Positions 9,396 to 18,301 of a DNA stretch of 64,000 nt are shown one piece after another. Under the pieces are notes generated by a model. It saw only the letters and a list, made by a program, of their open reading frames with translations. It made no database searches and had not been told where the DNA came from. Made by a program: the position numbers and the translations under genes. Location: the NCBI RefSeq assembly GCF_051414115.1, contig NZ_JBLKNZ010000001.1, positions 2,108,001 through 2,172,000 of the forward strand, read 5' to 3'. The first letter of the stretch is position 1; every line of letters begins with the position of its first letter. This stretch comes from Halovenus marina. Its GTDB lineage: Archaea > Halobacteriota > Halobacteria > Halobacteriales > Haloarculaceae.

Positions 9396-9938
9396 TCAGG
9401 AGATGTGTCGAGCGATGTCTGCCTCGGTGATGATCCCGACAGTCTCGCCGTTGTCGACGACGAGCACGGCGTCGTTGTGGTCGAGGTGGGCGTCGATGGC
9501 GTCTATCGTGGCGTCCGGTTCGACGGTGCTGACGGCTTCACCCATCACCTCCGCGACCGGCAGGTCGCCAACGTTGTCCTCCGAGCGCTGGCGGATATCC
9601 GACATGCCGATAATCCCCTGGGGGATACCGTCGCGAATAACCGGGACCTGCGAGTAGCTTTTCTCGTCCATGAGTTCGGTCGTCTCGCGGACGCTCGCGT
9701 CGGGCGGGACGCTGACGACCGGCGAGTGCATCAACTGCTCGGCCCGCATCAGCCCACCCTCTGCCTCCTCCAGCGCCGTCACGATCCGCCGCAGCGTCGA
9801 GAGCCGCGGGTCCACGTCACCACCCTCGATACGCGCGATCAGCGGCTGTGAGACGTCCGCTTTCTGTGCCAGATCACTCTGAGTCAACCCGAGGTCATTA
9901 CGCCGCTCGCGTAAGTCCTCCGGCGTCGGCAGTTCCAT
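9396..9938 (-). CDS. HTH (XRE-type) transcription regulator with two CBS domains
   Basis: The 180-residue protein begins MELPTPEDLRERRNDLGLTQ. A lambda-repressor-like HTH spans about residues 7-60 (LTQSDLAQKADVSQPLIARIE), followed by CBS repeats at about 65-118 and 123-178. CBS pairs usually bind adenine nucleotides, so the regulator may sense energy charge. Many archaea carry this arrangement. The true start is taken as the ATG at 9936-9938, not the longer frame. Confidence 0.9.
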   Translation of the reverse strand: MELPTPEDLRERRNDLGLTQSDLAQKADVSQPLIARIEGGDVDPRLSTLRRIVTALEEAEGGLMRAEQLMHSPVVSVPPDASVRETTELMDEKSYSQVPVIRDGIPQGIIGMSDIRQRSEDNVGDLPVAEVMGEAVSTVEPDATIDAIDAHLDHNDAVLVVDNGETVGIITEADIARHIS

Positions 9939-10057
9939 ACAGCCACATAACCACAAGTAATACAAAAACCCTGCGGCACCGGCTAGTCCTCCATCAGCCA
10001 CCCAGTAGATCCAGTTGTGGGCGATTTGTTAATCTGTATAGACGGTAAACTGAAACT

Positions 10058-10687
10058 ATGAGACAACTCCTCAAGGCACTACTCGTCGGAGGTAGCGTGT
10101 TCATCGCTGGCTGGGTCGGTTGGGGCCTCTATGCAAATCGAACGGCAGAGTCAGTGCCCTACGAGCAGGTACAGCAGATAGATGGGTACGAACTTCGCCG
10201 ATATCCCCAGACAGTGTTGGCAGAAACGACAGCAGCAAATCAGACGACCGCATTCCGGCGCCTCTTCAGATACATCTCGGGTGCCAACGAGGGTGACGAA
10301 TCCATCTCGATGACCACTCCCGTCGAGACGCAGGAAGGAACGTCGATATCGATGACAGCACCGGTTCGTTCCGGGGAGGTCGAAAAGGAACGGGTACGAA
10401 TGGCGTTTTACCTGCCAGCCGAGTACGACACAGAGACGGCGCCAGAGCCAACGGAACCCGGCGTCAGACTCGTCATCGAGCCAGCAAAGACCGTCGCAGT
10501 GGATCGGTTTTCGTGGTACGCACCGGACCGACGAGTCACGCGGCGGTCACAAAAGCTGCTCTCGAGGCTCGAACAGGAGGGAATTGAACCACTCGGGGAG
10601 TCGTATCTTCTGAGGTACAACGACCCGTGGACGCCGCCGTTTATGCGACGAAACGAAGTGGCAGTAGACGTCAGGGCCGAGAACTGA
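10058..10687 (+). CDS. SOUL-family heme-binding protein, membrane-anchored
   Basis: The 209-residue protein has an N-terminal hydrophobic anchor (about 7-26), then the SOUL/HBP domain: VPYEQVQQIDGYELRRYP, the FRRLFRYISGANEG turn, SISMTTPVETQEG and the partly repeated SISMTAPV. The last part, RYNDPWTPPFMRRNEV, is the family's conserved C terminus. The family binds heme or tetrapyrroles; the role in archaea is unproven. The domain probably faces outside. Confidence 0.9.
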   Translation: MRQLLKALLVGGSVFIAGWVGWGLYANRTAESVPYEQVQQIDGYELRRYPQTVLAETTAANQTTAFRRLFRYISGANEGDESISMTTPVETQEGTSISMTAPVRSGEVEKERVRMAFYLPAEYDTETAPEPTEPGVRLVIEPAKTVAVDRFSWYAPDRRVTRRSQKLLSRLEQEGIEPLGESYLLRYNDPWTPPFMRRNEVAVDVRAEN

Positions 10688-10711
10688 CGCGAACGTGTCG
10701 CCAGCCGTAAG

Positions 10712-11077
10712 CTACTGGTCGTCCCCGTCGTCCCCGTCGCCGGTCTCGATGGTGTCGACGATCTTCAGCGGGACGTCACGCAGCGCGTTTCCGATATCGC
10801 TTTTGGCGACGCGCTGGGCGTGTTCAGCGCTCTCGACGTTGAACACGTCCATCTCCAGTTGCAGTCCGACGAGCGCCGTGTCCGCGGCGATGAACCCGGA
10901 CTCGAACGGTTCGCCACAGGCCGGACACTCGGTGAAGCCGACGTCGACCTCGACGTAGTCCATCTCCTCCTCGTTGAGCCGCTTCCCCGCTTCGCTCACG
11001 GCGACACCGATCGCGTCGTCGACTGCCTCGACATCGTACACCAGCCAGGCTGCTTCCAGCACGACTCTGTAGTTCAT
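10712..11077 (-). CDS. UPF0212 (DUF555) family protein
   Basis: The 121-residue product starts MNYRVVLEAAWLVYDVEAVDDAIGV-like and carries a single CPACGEPF zinc-type pair near residue 50, then FIAADTALVGLQLEMDVF and the SAEHAQRVAKSDIGNALRDVPL segment. This closely follows the archaeal UPF0212 pattern. Its function is unknown. The C terminus is a Gly-Asp tail. I use the ATG at 11077 rather than the in-frame one at 11089. Confidence 0.9.
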   Translation of the reverse strand: MNYRVVLEAAWLVYDVEAVDDAIGVAVSEAGKRLNEEEMDYVEVDVGFTECPACGEPFESGFIAADTALVGLQLEMDVFNVESAEHAQRVAKSDIGNALRDVPLKIVDTIETGDGDDGDDQ

Positions 11078-11328
11078 ACGCGGATCCACGACCGGGGCCT
11101 ACTCGGGTCTTTTGATCTCTGTTTTCCCGGATCGCCCGATGCGCACGTCACCGGGATAATCGCGATAACTTATCGACAGTGAATCGAGTTCCAACGGCCA
11201 GATTACCCGTATCGGGGCGGGACGCGTGGAAGATGACTGGAAACGTATGCTGATATTGAAAACCGCAAGACAGCGGGCATTTGAAGACGTAGTGTATAAT
11301 CATAGATCAGCATAATACTGCCGGAAAG

Positions 11329-11336
11329 TATATATA
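11329..11336 (+). promoter_or_regulatory. TATA box for the small membrane protein at 11368
   Basis: TATATATA lies 31 bases before the ATG at 11368, preceded by the purine-rich CCGGAAAG that suits a BRE. The spacing predicts a very short leader. Confidence 0.55.
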
Positions 11337-11367
11337 CACCCATTCCAAGAGAGTGGACTGAACGACG

Positions 11368-11538
11368 ATGGAACGGCTTCAACGCGTCACGCTGTTCGCA
11401 CTGTACCAGCTAACACTGCTTGCCGGTATCGCGCTGTTGCCGCTGGCGCTGGTGACCCGGCGGGTCGGAATCGAATTGCCGCTCAACCGCGCGGTGACCC
11501 GGACGAAAGACGCTTATGAGCAGGTACAGCCAAACTGA
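11368..11538 (+). CDS. Small membrane protein (56 aa) upstream of the proteasome gene
   Basis: This short frame encodes MERLQRVTLFALYQLTLLAG..., one long hydrophobic helix at about residues 8-28, then a charged tail ending YEQVQPN. It is preceded by a strong TATA-like box and codon use is normal for the genome. It lies 151 bases before psmB in the same direction. Function unknown. Confidence 0.6.
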   Translation: MERLQRVTLFALYQLTLLAGIALLPLALVTRRVGIELPLNRAVTRTKDAYEQVQPN

Positions 11539-11689
11539 TCGGTTCGATCACACGCCAAAGCGAGATGCGGCCGCACGCTGAACGAAATTCGAGCGCACCG
11601 GTGCAGGTGCGCCCGTTCGGGAGCGCTCACTCCTGGCGGTGTCGCCGGAACGGGTACTTTCTTACGTGGGGAACTGATACGGGAAGGTA

Positions 11690-12418
11690 ATGCAAGACCC
11701 AACCATCGATTCGGACTTCTCGCAGAATCAGCAGCGTCTGGCCGGACGGTTCGCGAACGACCCGCACGAGCCAGAACTCGGCTCGCTCCCGAACGGTGAC
11801 CGTGACGAAGAGACGGTCAACAAGACGGGAACGACTACGATCGGAATCGCGACAGAGGAAGGCGTCATCGTCGCGACGGACAAGCGCGCCAGCCTCGGCG
11901 GTCGCTTCGTCTCGAACAAGAACGTCCAGAAAGTCGAGCAGATCCATCCGACTGCCGCGCTCACGCTCGTCGGTTCAGTCGGCGGCGCACAGTCGTTTAT
12001 CCGGACGCTCCGTGCGGAAGTGAACCTCTACGAGGCGCGTCGCGGCCAGGACATGAGCATGACTGCGCTCTCGACGCTCGCGGGCAACTTCGCCCGCGGC
12101 GGCCCCTTCCTCGCCATCAACCCAATTCTCGGCGGCATCGACGAGGACGGCAGCCACGTCTACAGCATCGACCCCGCTGGCGGCGTGATGGAAGACGACT
12201 ACACCATCACCGGGTCCGGGCTGACGGTCGCATACGGGACCCTCGAAGACCGCTACGAGGCCGACATGTCGCTCGACGAAGCCAAGAAGGCCGCAGGCGC
12301 GGGCATCAAGGCCGCCGCCGAGCGCGACACTGGGTCGGGCAACGGCATCTACGTCGCAGAAGTGACCGAGGAGGGCGTCGACATCTCCGATTACGACCTG
12401 GACGAACTCGACGTGTGA
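11690..12418 (+). CDS. psmB: 20S proteasome beta subunit
   Basis: This is the catalytic subunit of the archaeal 20S proteasome. The 242-residue precursor has a 47-residue propeptide ending in KTG; autocleavage would expose Thr48 (TTTIGIATEEGV) as the nucleophile. VIVATDKRASLGG, HPTAALTLVGSVGGAQ and DPAGGVMEDDYTITGSG are conserved beta-subunit blocks. No alpha subunit or PAN ATPase gene lies nearby. Confidence 0.97.
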   Translation: MQDPTIDSDFSQNQQRLAGRFANDPHEPELGSLPNGDRDEETVNKTGTTTIGIATEEGVIVATDKRASLGGRFVSNKNVQKVEQIHPTAALTLVGSVGGAQSFIRTLRAEVNLYEARRGQDMSMTALSTLAGNFARGGPFLAINPILGGIDEDGSHVYSIDPAGGVMEDDYTITGSGLTVAYGTLEDRYEADMSLDEAKKAAGAGIKAAAERDTGSGNGIYVAEVTEEGVDISDYDLDELDV

Positions 12419-12560
12419 GGTCGGACGGCCGAACCCACTGAGCGTGTGACTGCTGTGCAGTTCTTTGCTGTCTCGGCCCCGTCAGACTGACCGCTCCTGA
12501 TTGCCGATCGATGGCTGCTGACCGCTTCGGCCTGCGACCGGTGACTACTGCTGGCTCTGA

Positions 12561-12770
12561 CTACTCCGCGTCGTAGGCACCCGCAGCAGCGATCAGAAAT
12601 CCGATGATCGCCGTCAGCAGCGCGACGCTTCCGATGGCGAACACGGAGATCTGAAACAGGTCATCTTCGAGCGTTTGAGCGGACGTCATAACCGAGATGG
12701 CCGTGACGAAGGCGATCAGTGCGAGCAGCCGTCCGAACCGTCCGGTGTCGAACTCGTCGTTAGCTGTCAT
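12561..12770 (-). CDS. Small two-helix membrane protein
   Basis: The 69-residue product has an acidic N terminus, MTANDEFDTGRFGR, and two hydrophobic segments (about 14-29 and 41-65). It overlaps the end of the next upstream gene on the same strand by 11 bases, so the two are translationally linked. No family recognised. Confidence 0.6.
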   Translation of the reverse strand: MTANDEFDTGRFGRLLALIAFVTAISVMTSAQTLEDDLFQISVFAIGSVALLTAIIGFLIAAAGAYDAE

Positions 12771-12999
12771 TCGATCTCACCACGCTGATAATGCCTCTGT
12801 AGTCCGGGTTTCCGAGTGCGTGGATCGACTGACACACCCACAGTCCGGCGGTGAAGTTCAGGAGTGCCACGAACGAGATCCGTCCCGTCTCGCCGTCGAG
12901 AAACAGTGCCGCTGCGATTGCCCCGACGAGCGAAAGCGCCATGAGCGCGTGTGTCACGAGGGATCTGGCTCCGAAATCTTGCAGTTGGTCAACTACCAT
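12760..12999 (-). CDS. Small membrane protein, first gene of a two-gene operon
   Basis: The 79-residue product starts MVVDQLQDFGARSLVTHALM and has two hydrophobic segments (about 18-35 and 40-60). Its 3' end overlaps the following gene by 11 bases, so both may form a small complex in the membrane. I chose the ATG at 12997-12999 because the longer frame overlaps the divergent pantoate kinase gene. No family recognised. Confidence 0.6.
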   Translation of the reverse strand: MVVDQLQDFGARSLVTHALMALSLVGAIAAALFLDGETGRISFVALLNFTAGLWVCQSIHALGNPDYRGIISVVRSNDS

Positions 13000-13090
13000 G
13001 GGAACTATACACAATATTGGGTTGTTGATACTTGAAACTGTGTGTCGACAGTCGGAAACTGTTTTCACCGAGTACCGACGAACGAACAGT

Positions 13091-13939
13091 ATGACAGATG
13101 TCGCGCAGGCGTTCGTTCCCGGGCACGTGACCGGGTTTTTTACGATCTGCCCGGACGATGACCCGACCAAAGCAGGGTCGCGAGGGGGCGGGATCGCACT
13201 CTCTGATGGCGTGTCGGTCACGGTTCGTCCGGCTGCGGATCCGGGGGTAGTTCTCAACGGGGACGAAATCGAGATGGACGCACCGATGCGAGTGCTCCGG
13301 GCGCTCGACGCGGGAGCCGAGGTTCGGGGGGCAACAGATCTCCCACTCGGCGCTGGCTTTGGCGTCTCGGGTGCGATGGCGCTCGGAACGGCGCTCGCAA
13401 CGAACGCGCTGTTCGAGCGCACACTCTCGGAGAACGAACTGCTCACGATCGCACACGGTGCGGAGGTACAGGCCGGAACCGGACTCGGGGACGTGGTCGC
13501 GCAGGCCCGCGGCGGAGTTCCGATCCGCCTCGAACCCGGCGGCCCACAGGACAACCACATGGACGGGATCCCCGCACGAAGCCGAGTCGAGTACCGGACG
13601 TTCGGGGAACTCCCGACTGCAGAAGTGCTCGACGGGGAAACAGAGATGATAAACCAGGCAGGAAAACAGGCACTCTCGACGGTGGTCGGTGAGCCGACGT
13701 TGCCGTCGCTGATGCGGGCCTCTCGTGAGTTCTCGCGGGAATCGGCGCTGTTGACCGACCGCGTTCAGGAGGCCATCACGGACGTATCGGAAGCAGGTGG
13801 GTCAGCGGCGATGGCGATGCTCGGTGAGACGGTGTTCGCGCTCGGAACCGGACTGTCGGACGCTGGATACGACCCCGAAGTGTGTTCGATTCACACCGAG
13901 GGCGCAAGGCTCGAAACTGACTCGAAGGCATACGAATGA
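13091..13939 (+). CDS. Pantoate kinase (archaeal CoA pathway, GHMP family)
   Basis: The enzyme phosphorylates pantoate with ATP in the archaeal route to CoA. The 282-residue product has a GHMP-type N terminus (FVPGHVTGFF), the glycine-rich phosphate loop LPLGAGFGVSGAMALG near 79-94, and the late GGSAAMAMLGETVFALG block. The next gene, 25 bases downstream, encodes the following step, which fixes the assignment. The start is ATG 13091. Confidence 0.93.
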   Translation: MTDVAQAFVPGHVTGFFTICPDDDPTKAGSRGGGIALSDGVSVTVRPAADPGVVLNGDEIEMDAPMRVLRALDAGAEVRGATDLPLGAGFGVSGAMALGTALATNALFERTLSENELLTIAHGAEVQAGTGLGDVVAQARGGVPIRLEPGGPQDNHMDGIPARSRVEYRTFGELPTAEVLDGETEMINQAGKQALSTVVGEPTLPSLMRASREFSRESALLTDRVQEAITDVSEAGGSAAMAMLGETVFALGTGLSDAGYDPEVCSIHTEGARLETDSKAYE

Positions 13940-13964
13940 CCGCACCAAGACAGGGAGTTCAGCG

Positions 13965-14717
13965 ATGACCGACGCAGAGATTCCAGAGACGCATCCGCGA
14001 CACGATTCGCTCGTGACCCGCCACCGGATCGAGGCGGGCGTCGAGAGCGGGATCACGAGCAAGCAGGGGTTGATCGCACAGGGCCGCGGGGAGGCCTTCG
14101 ACTACCTGCTCGGCGAGCGAACTATCGAGAGCGCCGACGCCGCCGCCCGCGCCGCCGCGGCGCATTTGCTGCGGGCTGAGGACCCAGTCATCTCGGTCAA
14201 CGGCAACGTCGCGGCGCTCGTGCCCGACGAGGTTGTCGAACTCGCGGAGGTGGTCGGAGCGGCCATCGAGGTGAATCTCTTCAATCGGACGCCAGAACGC
14301 ATGCAGGCCATCGCTGACCACCTCCGCGAGCACGGGGCAGACGAGGTGCTCGGCCTCGCCGCGGACGCACAGATTCCTGGTCTCGACCACGAGCGAGCGA
14401 AAGTCGACGCTGACGGCATCCATTCCGCTGATGTCGTGGTCGTCCCGCTGGAAGACGGTGACCGCGCGGCCGCACTCGCGGAGATGGGGAAGATCGAAAT
14501 CGTCATCGATCTGAATCCGCTCTCGCGGTCGGCACAGGTCGCGGCGGTTCCCATCGTTGACAACATCATCCGGGCGATTCCGAACATCATTTCCAACGCC
14601 CGCGACCTGCAGGGAGCATCCCCTGAGGAACTAGCGGCGATCATCGACGCGTTCGACGCCGACGAGGCGCTGTCGGCTGCCGAACGCGCGATTCGGGAAG
14701 GGGAACTAACTGACTGA
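13965..14717 (+). CDS. 4-phosphopantoate--beta-alanine ligase (phosphopantothenate synthetase)
   Basis: The enzyme joins 4-phosphopantoate to beta-alanine with ATP, the archaeal replacement for PanC. The 250-residue product carries family blocks HPRHDSLVTRHRIEAGVESG, SVNGNVAALVPDE, VNLFNRTPERM and the C-terminal DLNPLSRSAQVA / VDNIIRAIPNI. It follows pantoate kinase in the same direction, forming a two-gene CoA-precursor operon. Confidence 0.94.
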   Translation: MTDAEIPETHPRHDSLVTRHRIEAGVESGITSKQGLIAQGRGEAFDYLLGERTIESADAAARAAAAHLLRAEDPVISVNGNVAALVPDEVVELAEVVGAAIEVNLFNRTPERMQAIADHLREHGADEVLGLAADAQIPGLDHERAKVDADGIHSADVVVVPLEDGDRAAALAEMGKIEIVIDLNPLSRSAQVAAVPIVDNIIRAIPNIISNARDLQGASPEELAAIIDAFDADEALSAAERAIREGELTD

Positions 14718-14766
14718 GCGTCGCTTCGACCCGAGTCTTTACACCAGTTCACGCCAATCACCGCAT

Positions 14767-15411
14767 ATGAGTCTCGAGGTCGACGTCAGGAAACTCGAAC
14801 TTTTCAACAAGGTCTCGAAGGAGGGGTCCCGGAAAGTCGCAGACAGTCTGAGTCAGATGACGGGGATGGACGCGGCGATTCACGTCTCGAAGATCAATCT
14901 GCTCCATATCGATGACGTGAAAACCCACCTCGGTGACGAGAAACAGGTCGGCATCCACGTCGAACTGACCGAGTCGCCCTACGGCTACGTCCTCTTTCTG
15001 CTCGATCCCGCAGACAGCAAGCGCCTCGCGCAGTCGATGGTCCCCGGCGAAGGGTCCTCGGAGGGTGGATTCTCCGACATGGAGCGGTCTGCAATCCAGG
15101 AGATCGGCAACATCATGACCTCCGGGTACATCGACGGGTGGGCGAACGTGCTGGAGACGACCATCGACATGGGGACGCCAACCTTCACCTACGGGCCGAG
15201 TCACCAGATCATCGAACACATGGGCGGGTGGCCCGACGAGGATATCGTGTTCGTGCTGGACTCGCAAATTACGACCGGCGACACCGACGTCGACCTGACC
15301 GTCTACACCTTCCCGCAGATTCGCGATCTGGTCGAACTCGTCAGAGCGATCGACATCGACACCGACATCGAATCGGACACCGTCGCCGATTCGTCGCTCA
15401 CGCAGAACTGA
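14767..15411 (+). CDS. cheC: CheC-family chemotaxis phosphatase
   Basis: CheC proteins dephosphorylate CheY-P to reset the flagellar signal. The 214-residue product has one intact active-site helix, ERSAIQEIGNIMTSGYIDGW (Glu...Asn near 105-120) followed by the conserved Pro in MGTPTF. The equivalent N-terminal helix, KEGSRKVADSL, lacks the Asn, so only one of two sites looks catalytic. No other che genes are adjacent; a soluble transducer gene lies 1.3 kb away. Confidence 0.85.
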   Translation: MSLEVDVRKLELFNKVSKEGSRKVADSLSQMTGMDAAIHVSKINLLHIDDVKTHLGDEKQVGIHVELTESPYGYVLFLLDPADSKRLAQSMVPGEGSSEGGFSDMERSAIQEIGNIMTSGYIDGWANVLETTIDMGTPTFTYGPSHQIIEHMGGWPDEDIVFVLDSQITTGDTDVDLTVYTFPQIRDLVELVRAIDIDTDIESDTVADSSLTQN

Positions 15412-15497
15412 CGACTCCGTCTCGGTTTTCGTAACAGTCCCAAGAGTCTCCAGAAGCAGCGAACAGCAGTGGCAACCCTCCTCTGGTTCAAACGGAA

Positions 15498-15514
15498 CGC
15501 CTATCAACAAGGCG
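15498..15514. promoter_or_regulatory. Possible operator hairpin before the thiazole synthase gene
   Basis: CGCCT (15498-15502) and AGGCG (15510-15514) form an inverted repeat with a 7-base AT-rich spacer, 19-35 bases before the ATG at 15533, which is where the promoter of a leaderless gene would lie. It may be bound by the ThiR-type repressor encoded at 21625-22518. This is inference only. Confidence 0.3.
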
Positions 15515-15532
15515 GTGGTACTACTGACTACT

Positions 15533-16453
15533 ATGGCAGAGTTCAACCAGTTCAGCGACGTTGGTGAGGCAGAAGTGACACGCGCGATCGGGCAGGAGTG
15601 GACCGAGGAGTTCATGGACTTCTCGGACTCCGACGTGATCATCGTCGGCGGTGGTCCCTCGGGCCTGATGGCCGCCAAGGAACTGTCCGAGCGCGGCGTC
15701 CAGACGATGGTCGTCGAGAAGAACAACTACCTCGGCGGGGGCTTCTGGCTCGGTGGCTTCCTGATGAACAAGGTCACGGTTCGTGACCCCGCACAGCACG
15801 TTCTCGACGACCTCGACGTCGACTTCAAGCAGTCCCAGGACAGCGAGGGACTCTACGTCGCCAACGGTCCCGAGGCCTGTTCCGGTCTCATCAAGGCCGC
15901 CTGTGACGCCGGTGCGAAGATGCAGAACATGACGGAGTTTACCGACATCGTGATCCGCGAGGACCACCGCGTCGGCGGCATCGTCATGAACTGGACGCCA
16001 GTGCACGCGCTCCCCCGCGAAATCACCTGCGTCGACCCCATCGCCGTCGAAGCTGATCTCGTCATCGACGCCACCGGCCACGACGCGATGGCCGTCAAGA
16101 AACTCGACGAGCGCGGCGTCCTCAACGCGCCGGGCCTCGAAGACGAAGCCAGCGGGATGGACCAGACCGACGACGACACCTACGGCGCACCCGGCCACGA
16201 CTCGCCCGGTCACGACTCGATGTGGGTCGGCGAGAGCGAGGACGCCGTCGTCGAACACACCGGTCTCGCCCACGACGGTCTCATCGTCACCGGCATGGCG
16301 ACTGCGACCACCTACGGCCTCCCGCGAATGGGGCCGACCTTCGGTGCGATGCTCGTCTCCGGCAAGCGCGCCGCGCAGGCCGCTATCGACGAACTCGGCG
16401 TCGACGCCGAGGACGTGGACATGACGAGTCGCGCGAGTCCTGCTGACGACTAA
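15533..16453 (+). CDS. thi4: Thiamine thiazole synthase (Thi4 family)
   Basis: The enzyme builds the ADP-thiazole precursor of thiamine from NAD and glycine. The 306-residue protein has the FAD/NAD-binding GGGPSG (39-44), the GGGFWLGG loop and the C-terminal GMATATTYGLPRMGPTFGAML. Cys166 in EITCVDP aligns by eye with the sulfur-donating Cys of eukaryotic Thi4, so a single-turnover mechanism is possible rather than the sulfide-using type seen in methanogens. Start chosen at ATG 15533. Confidence 0.94.
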   Translation: MAEFNQFSDVGEAEVTRAIGQEWTEEFMDFSDSDVIIVGGGPSGLMAAKELSERGVQTMVVEKNNYLGGGFWLGGFLMNKVTVRDPAQHVLDDLDVDFKQSQDSEGLYVANGPEACSGLIKAACDAGAKMQNMTEFTDIVIREDHRVGGIVMNWTPVHALPREITCVDPIAVEADLVIDATGHDAMAVKKLDERGVLNAPGLEDEASGMDQTDDDTYGAPGHDSPGHDSMWVGESEDAVVEHTGLAHDGLIVTGMATATTYGLPRMGPTFGAMLVSGKRAAQAAIDELGVDAEDVDMTSRASPADD

Positions 16454-16479
16454 GAGACCACTTTTTACTTCGTCGGGCT

Positions 16480-16650
16480 TCCTCGCGCGCTCGGAGAGCG
16501 CGCTGCGGGAACCGCTCTCTGCTCACGGGCCGTAGGCCCGTTCGCATGGTTCGAGGGAACTTCGTTCCCTCGCAACTTGTGAAAACTTGGGGAAAAACGG
16601 GCTCGGCGCTCACTGCGTTCGCGCCGAGTGAACCGCGCCGTCGGCGCGGA
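16480..16650. repeat. Intergenic array of five short hairpins
   Basis: Between the 3' ends of two convergent genes stand five perfect hairpins: 16485-16492/16496-16503 (loop GGA), 16526-16531/16535-16540 (loop GTA), 16552-16560/16564-16572 (loop TTC), 16602-16609/16621-16628 (loop 11) and 16633-16640/16642-16649 (loop 1). The design matches the array at 6662-6762 although the arm sequences differ. No gene is seen here. Confidence 0.75.
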
Positions 16651-16677
16651 TGGATCACAGGAGGGTTCCGGTCGGGA

Positions 16678-18156
16678 TCAGGGAGACGGCGTGTCGTCCG
16701 AGTCGTCAGTCAGTTCCCCGACAGAGTCGGCGAGGTCTTCGACCAGCGACGACTGCTCCTCGGCGGTGGCCGTGATGTCGTCGACGGCGTCGGAGACGGT
16801 GTCGGCTTTCGTGGCGGCATCGTCGACCATCGAGGCGATTTCCTCGGCACTTGCCGCCTGGTCGTCGGTCGCATCCGAGACCTGTTCGATGTCGTGAGTC
16901 GTCTCCTCGATAGCTTCGACGATCTGGTCGAACTGCTCCATCGCGACCTCGACTTGCTCGATGCCGTCAGTGATCTGTTCGGTGGTCGTTTCGAGATTCG
17001 AGACGGTGTCGTCGGCCTCCGACTGGATCTCCGTGACCATCTGTTCGATACGGCTTGCGTTTTCCTGTGACTCCTCGGCGAGCGACTTGACCTCGTCGGC
17101 GACGACCGCGAAGCCCTCACCGGCCTCACCAGCGCGGGCCGCCTCGATGGAGGCGTTCAGCGCCAGCATGTTCGTCTCCTCCGCGATGTCGTTGATCACG
17201 TCGACGATTTCGTCGATATCTTCGAGGCGTGACTGCAGGGCGTCCACGTCGTCGGCCACGACGTCGGCCGACTCGGCGACGTCGGCCATCACGTCGAGCG
17301 CGTCGTCGACCGTCTCGGCACCGTCGTTGGCGAGCGTCCGTGCGTTCTCGCTCGTCGACTCGACGGTGTCTGTCGTCGAGGCGATTTCCTCGACGGTCGC
17401 CGAGAGATTCGCCACCTCCGAGGAGATGGTAGACATACTCTCTGACTGCTGGTTGGTGACCGTGTTGATATCTGTCGACCGGTCGGTGATGTCCTCGACT
17501 GCGCGTTCGAGGTCCCGCACGTCGGCTTCTACTTCGGCGACGTGACTCTGGATCGTAGCACCCATCTCGTTGACCCGGTCGACGATAGCGAGGTAGTCGT
17601 CTTCGAGCAGACTGTCCTGTGTGTCGAAGGAGACGCGGGCGTCGAACGCACCGCGGGAGTACGCGAGCATCGCCGACGCGAGGTTCGCGAACAACTCCTC
17701 CAGTTCGCGTTCGTAGCGTGCCGAACTGGTGATGTCCTGAACGATTTCGAGGACGCCGACGAAGTCCTCGCCATCGTAGACCGGCGTCGCGACGAACCAG
17801 ATGTCTGTGCCGTCGAGGACGCTCCGGTCTTCGTAGACGTACTCGCCGTTCAACAACGCGTAGTCGTCATCTGCGAGGCTGACGCCGTCGTACACCTGTG
17901 CCGTCGATTCCGGGTGTTCGGCGACTTTCTCGGCGAGCGTGAGTCGACCGTCGTCGTAAAAATATGCGCCGAGGCGTTCGAGACCACGTATCTCCTCGGG
18001 GCTCCCGCCGAGCAGTTCGGACATCTGCTCGTCCCAGGCGACGACCGTACCGGTCGAATCGAGCGCGAACGCCGGGAGGTCGAGCGTGTCCAACAGTAGC
18101 TGGAGGGTGTACCCGTGGGCAGTCTCGTCTGATTCGGATGGGGACGCTAAACTCAT
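16678..18156 (-). CDS. Soluble chemotaxis transducer (PAS plus methyl-accepting domain)
   Basis: The 492-residue protein has no membrane segment. A PAS sensor spans about 18-146, a short HAMP-like/helical linker 150-205, and a long signalling coiled coil follows whose tip is NMLALNASIEAARAGEAGEGFAVVADEVK-type (about 329-357). It should relay an internal signal to CheA/CheW. The Asp/Glu-rich helices carry plausible Glu-Glu/Gln-Glu methylation pairs. CheC is encoded nearby. Confidence 0.95.
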   Translation of the reverse strand: MSLASPSESDETAHGYTLQLLLDTLDLPAFALDSTGTVVAWDEQMSELLGGSPEEIRGLERLGAYFYDDGRLTLAEKVAEHPESTAQVYDGVSLADDDYALLNGEYVYEDRSVLDGTDIWFVATPVYDGEDFVGVLEIVQDITSSARYERELEELFANLASAMLAYSRGAFDARVSFDTQDSLLEDDYLAIVDRVNEMGATIQSHVAEVEADVRDLERAVEDITDRSTDINTVTNQQSESMSTISSEVANLSATVEEIASTTDTVESTSENARTLANDGAETVDDALDVMADVAESADVVADDVDALQSRLEDIDEIVDVINDIAEETNMLALNASIEAARAGEAGEGFAVVADEVKSLAEESQENASRIEQMVTEIQSEADDTVSNLETTTEQITDGIEQVEVAMEQFDQIVEAIEETTHDIEQVSDATDDQAASAEEIASMVDDAATKADTVSDAVDDITATAEEQSSLVEDLADSVGELTDDSDDTPSP

Positions 18157-18182
18157 GATATCGAACCACTTCGGCGGGTTGG

Positions 18183-18190
18183 TATTTAAA
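18183..18190 (-). promoter_or_regulatory. TATA box for the transducer gene
   Basis: On the minus strand TTTAAATA lies 27-34 bases before the ATG at 18156, the spacing expected for a leaderless haloarchaeal transcript. Confidence 0.55.
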
Positions 18191-18301
18191 CGACGGACTA
18201 CGTTCTATCGCTCTGAAAACGAGGGGACTGTGTGCCGACGAGTGACAGAAGGGACATCACAAGAGGAGTACGCTTACCTATCGACCGGGTGTAACGCCAG
18301 C

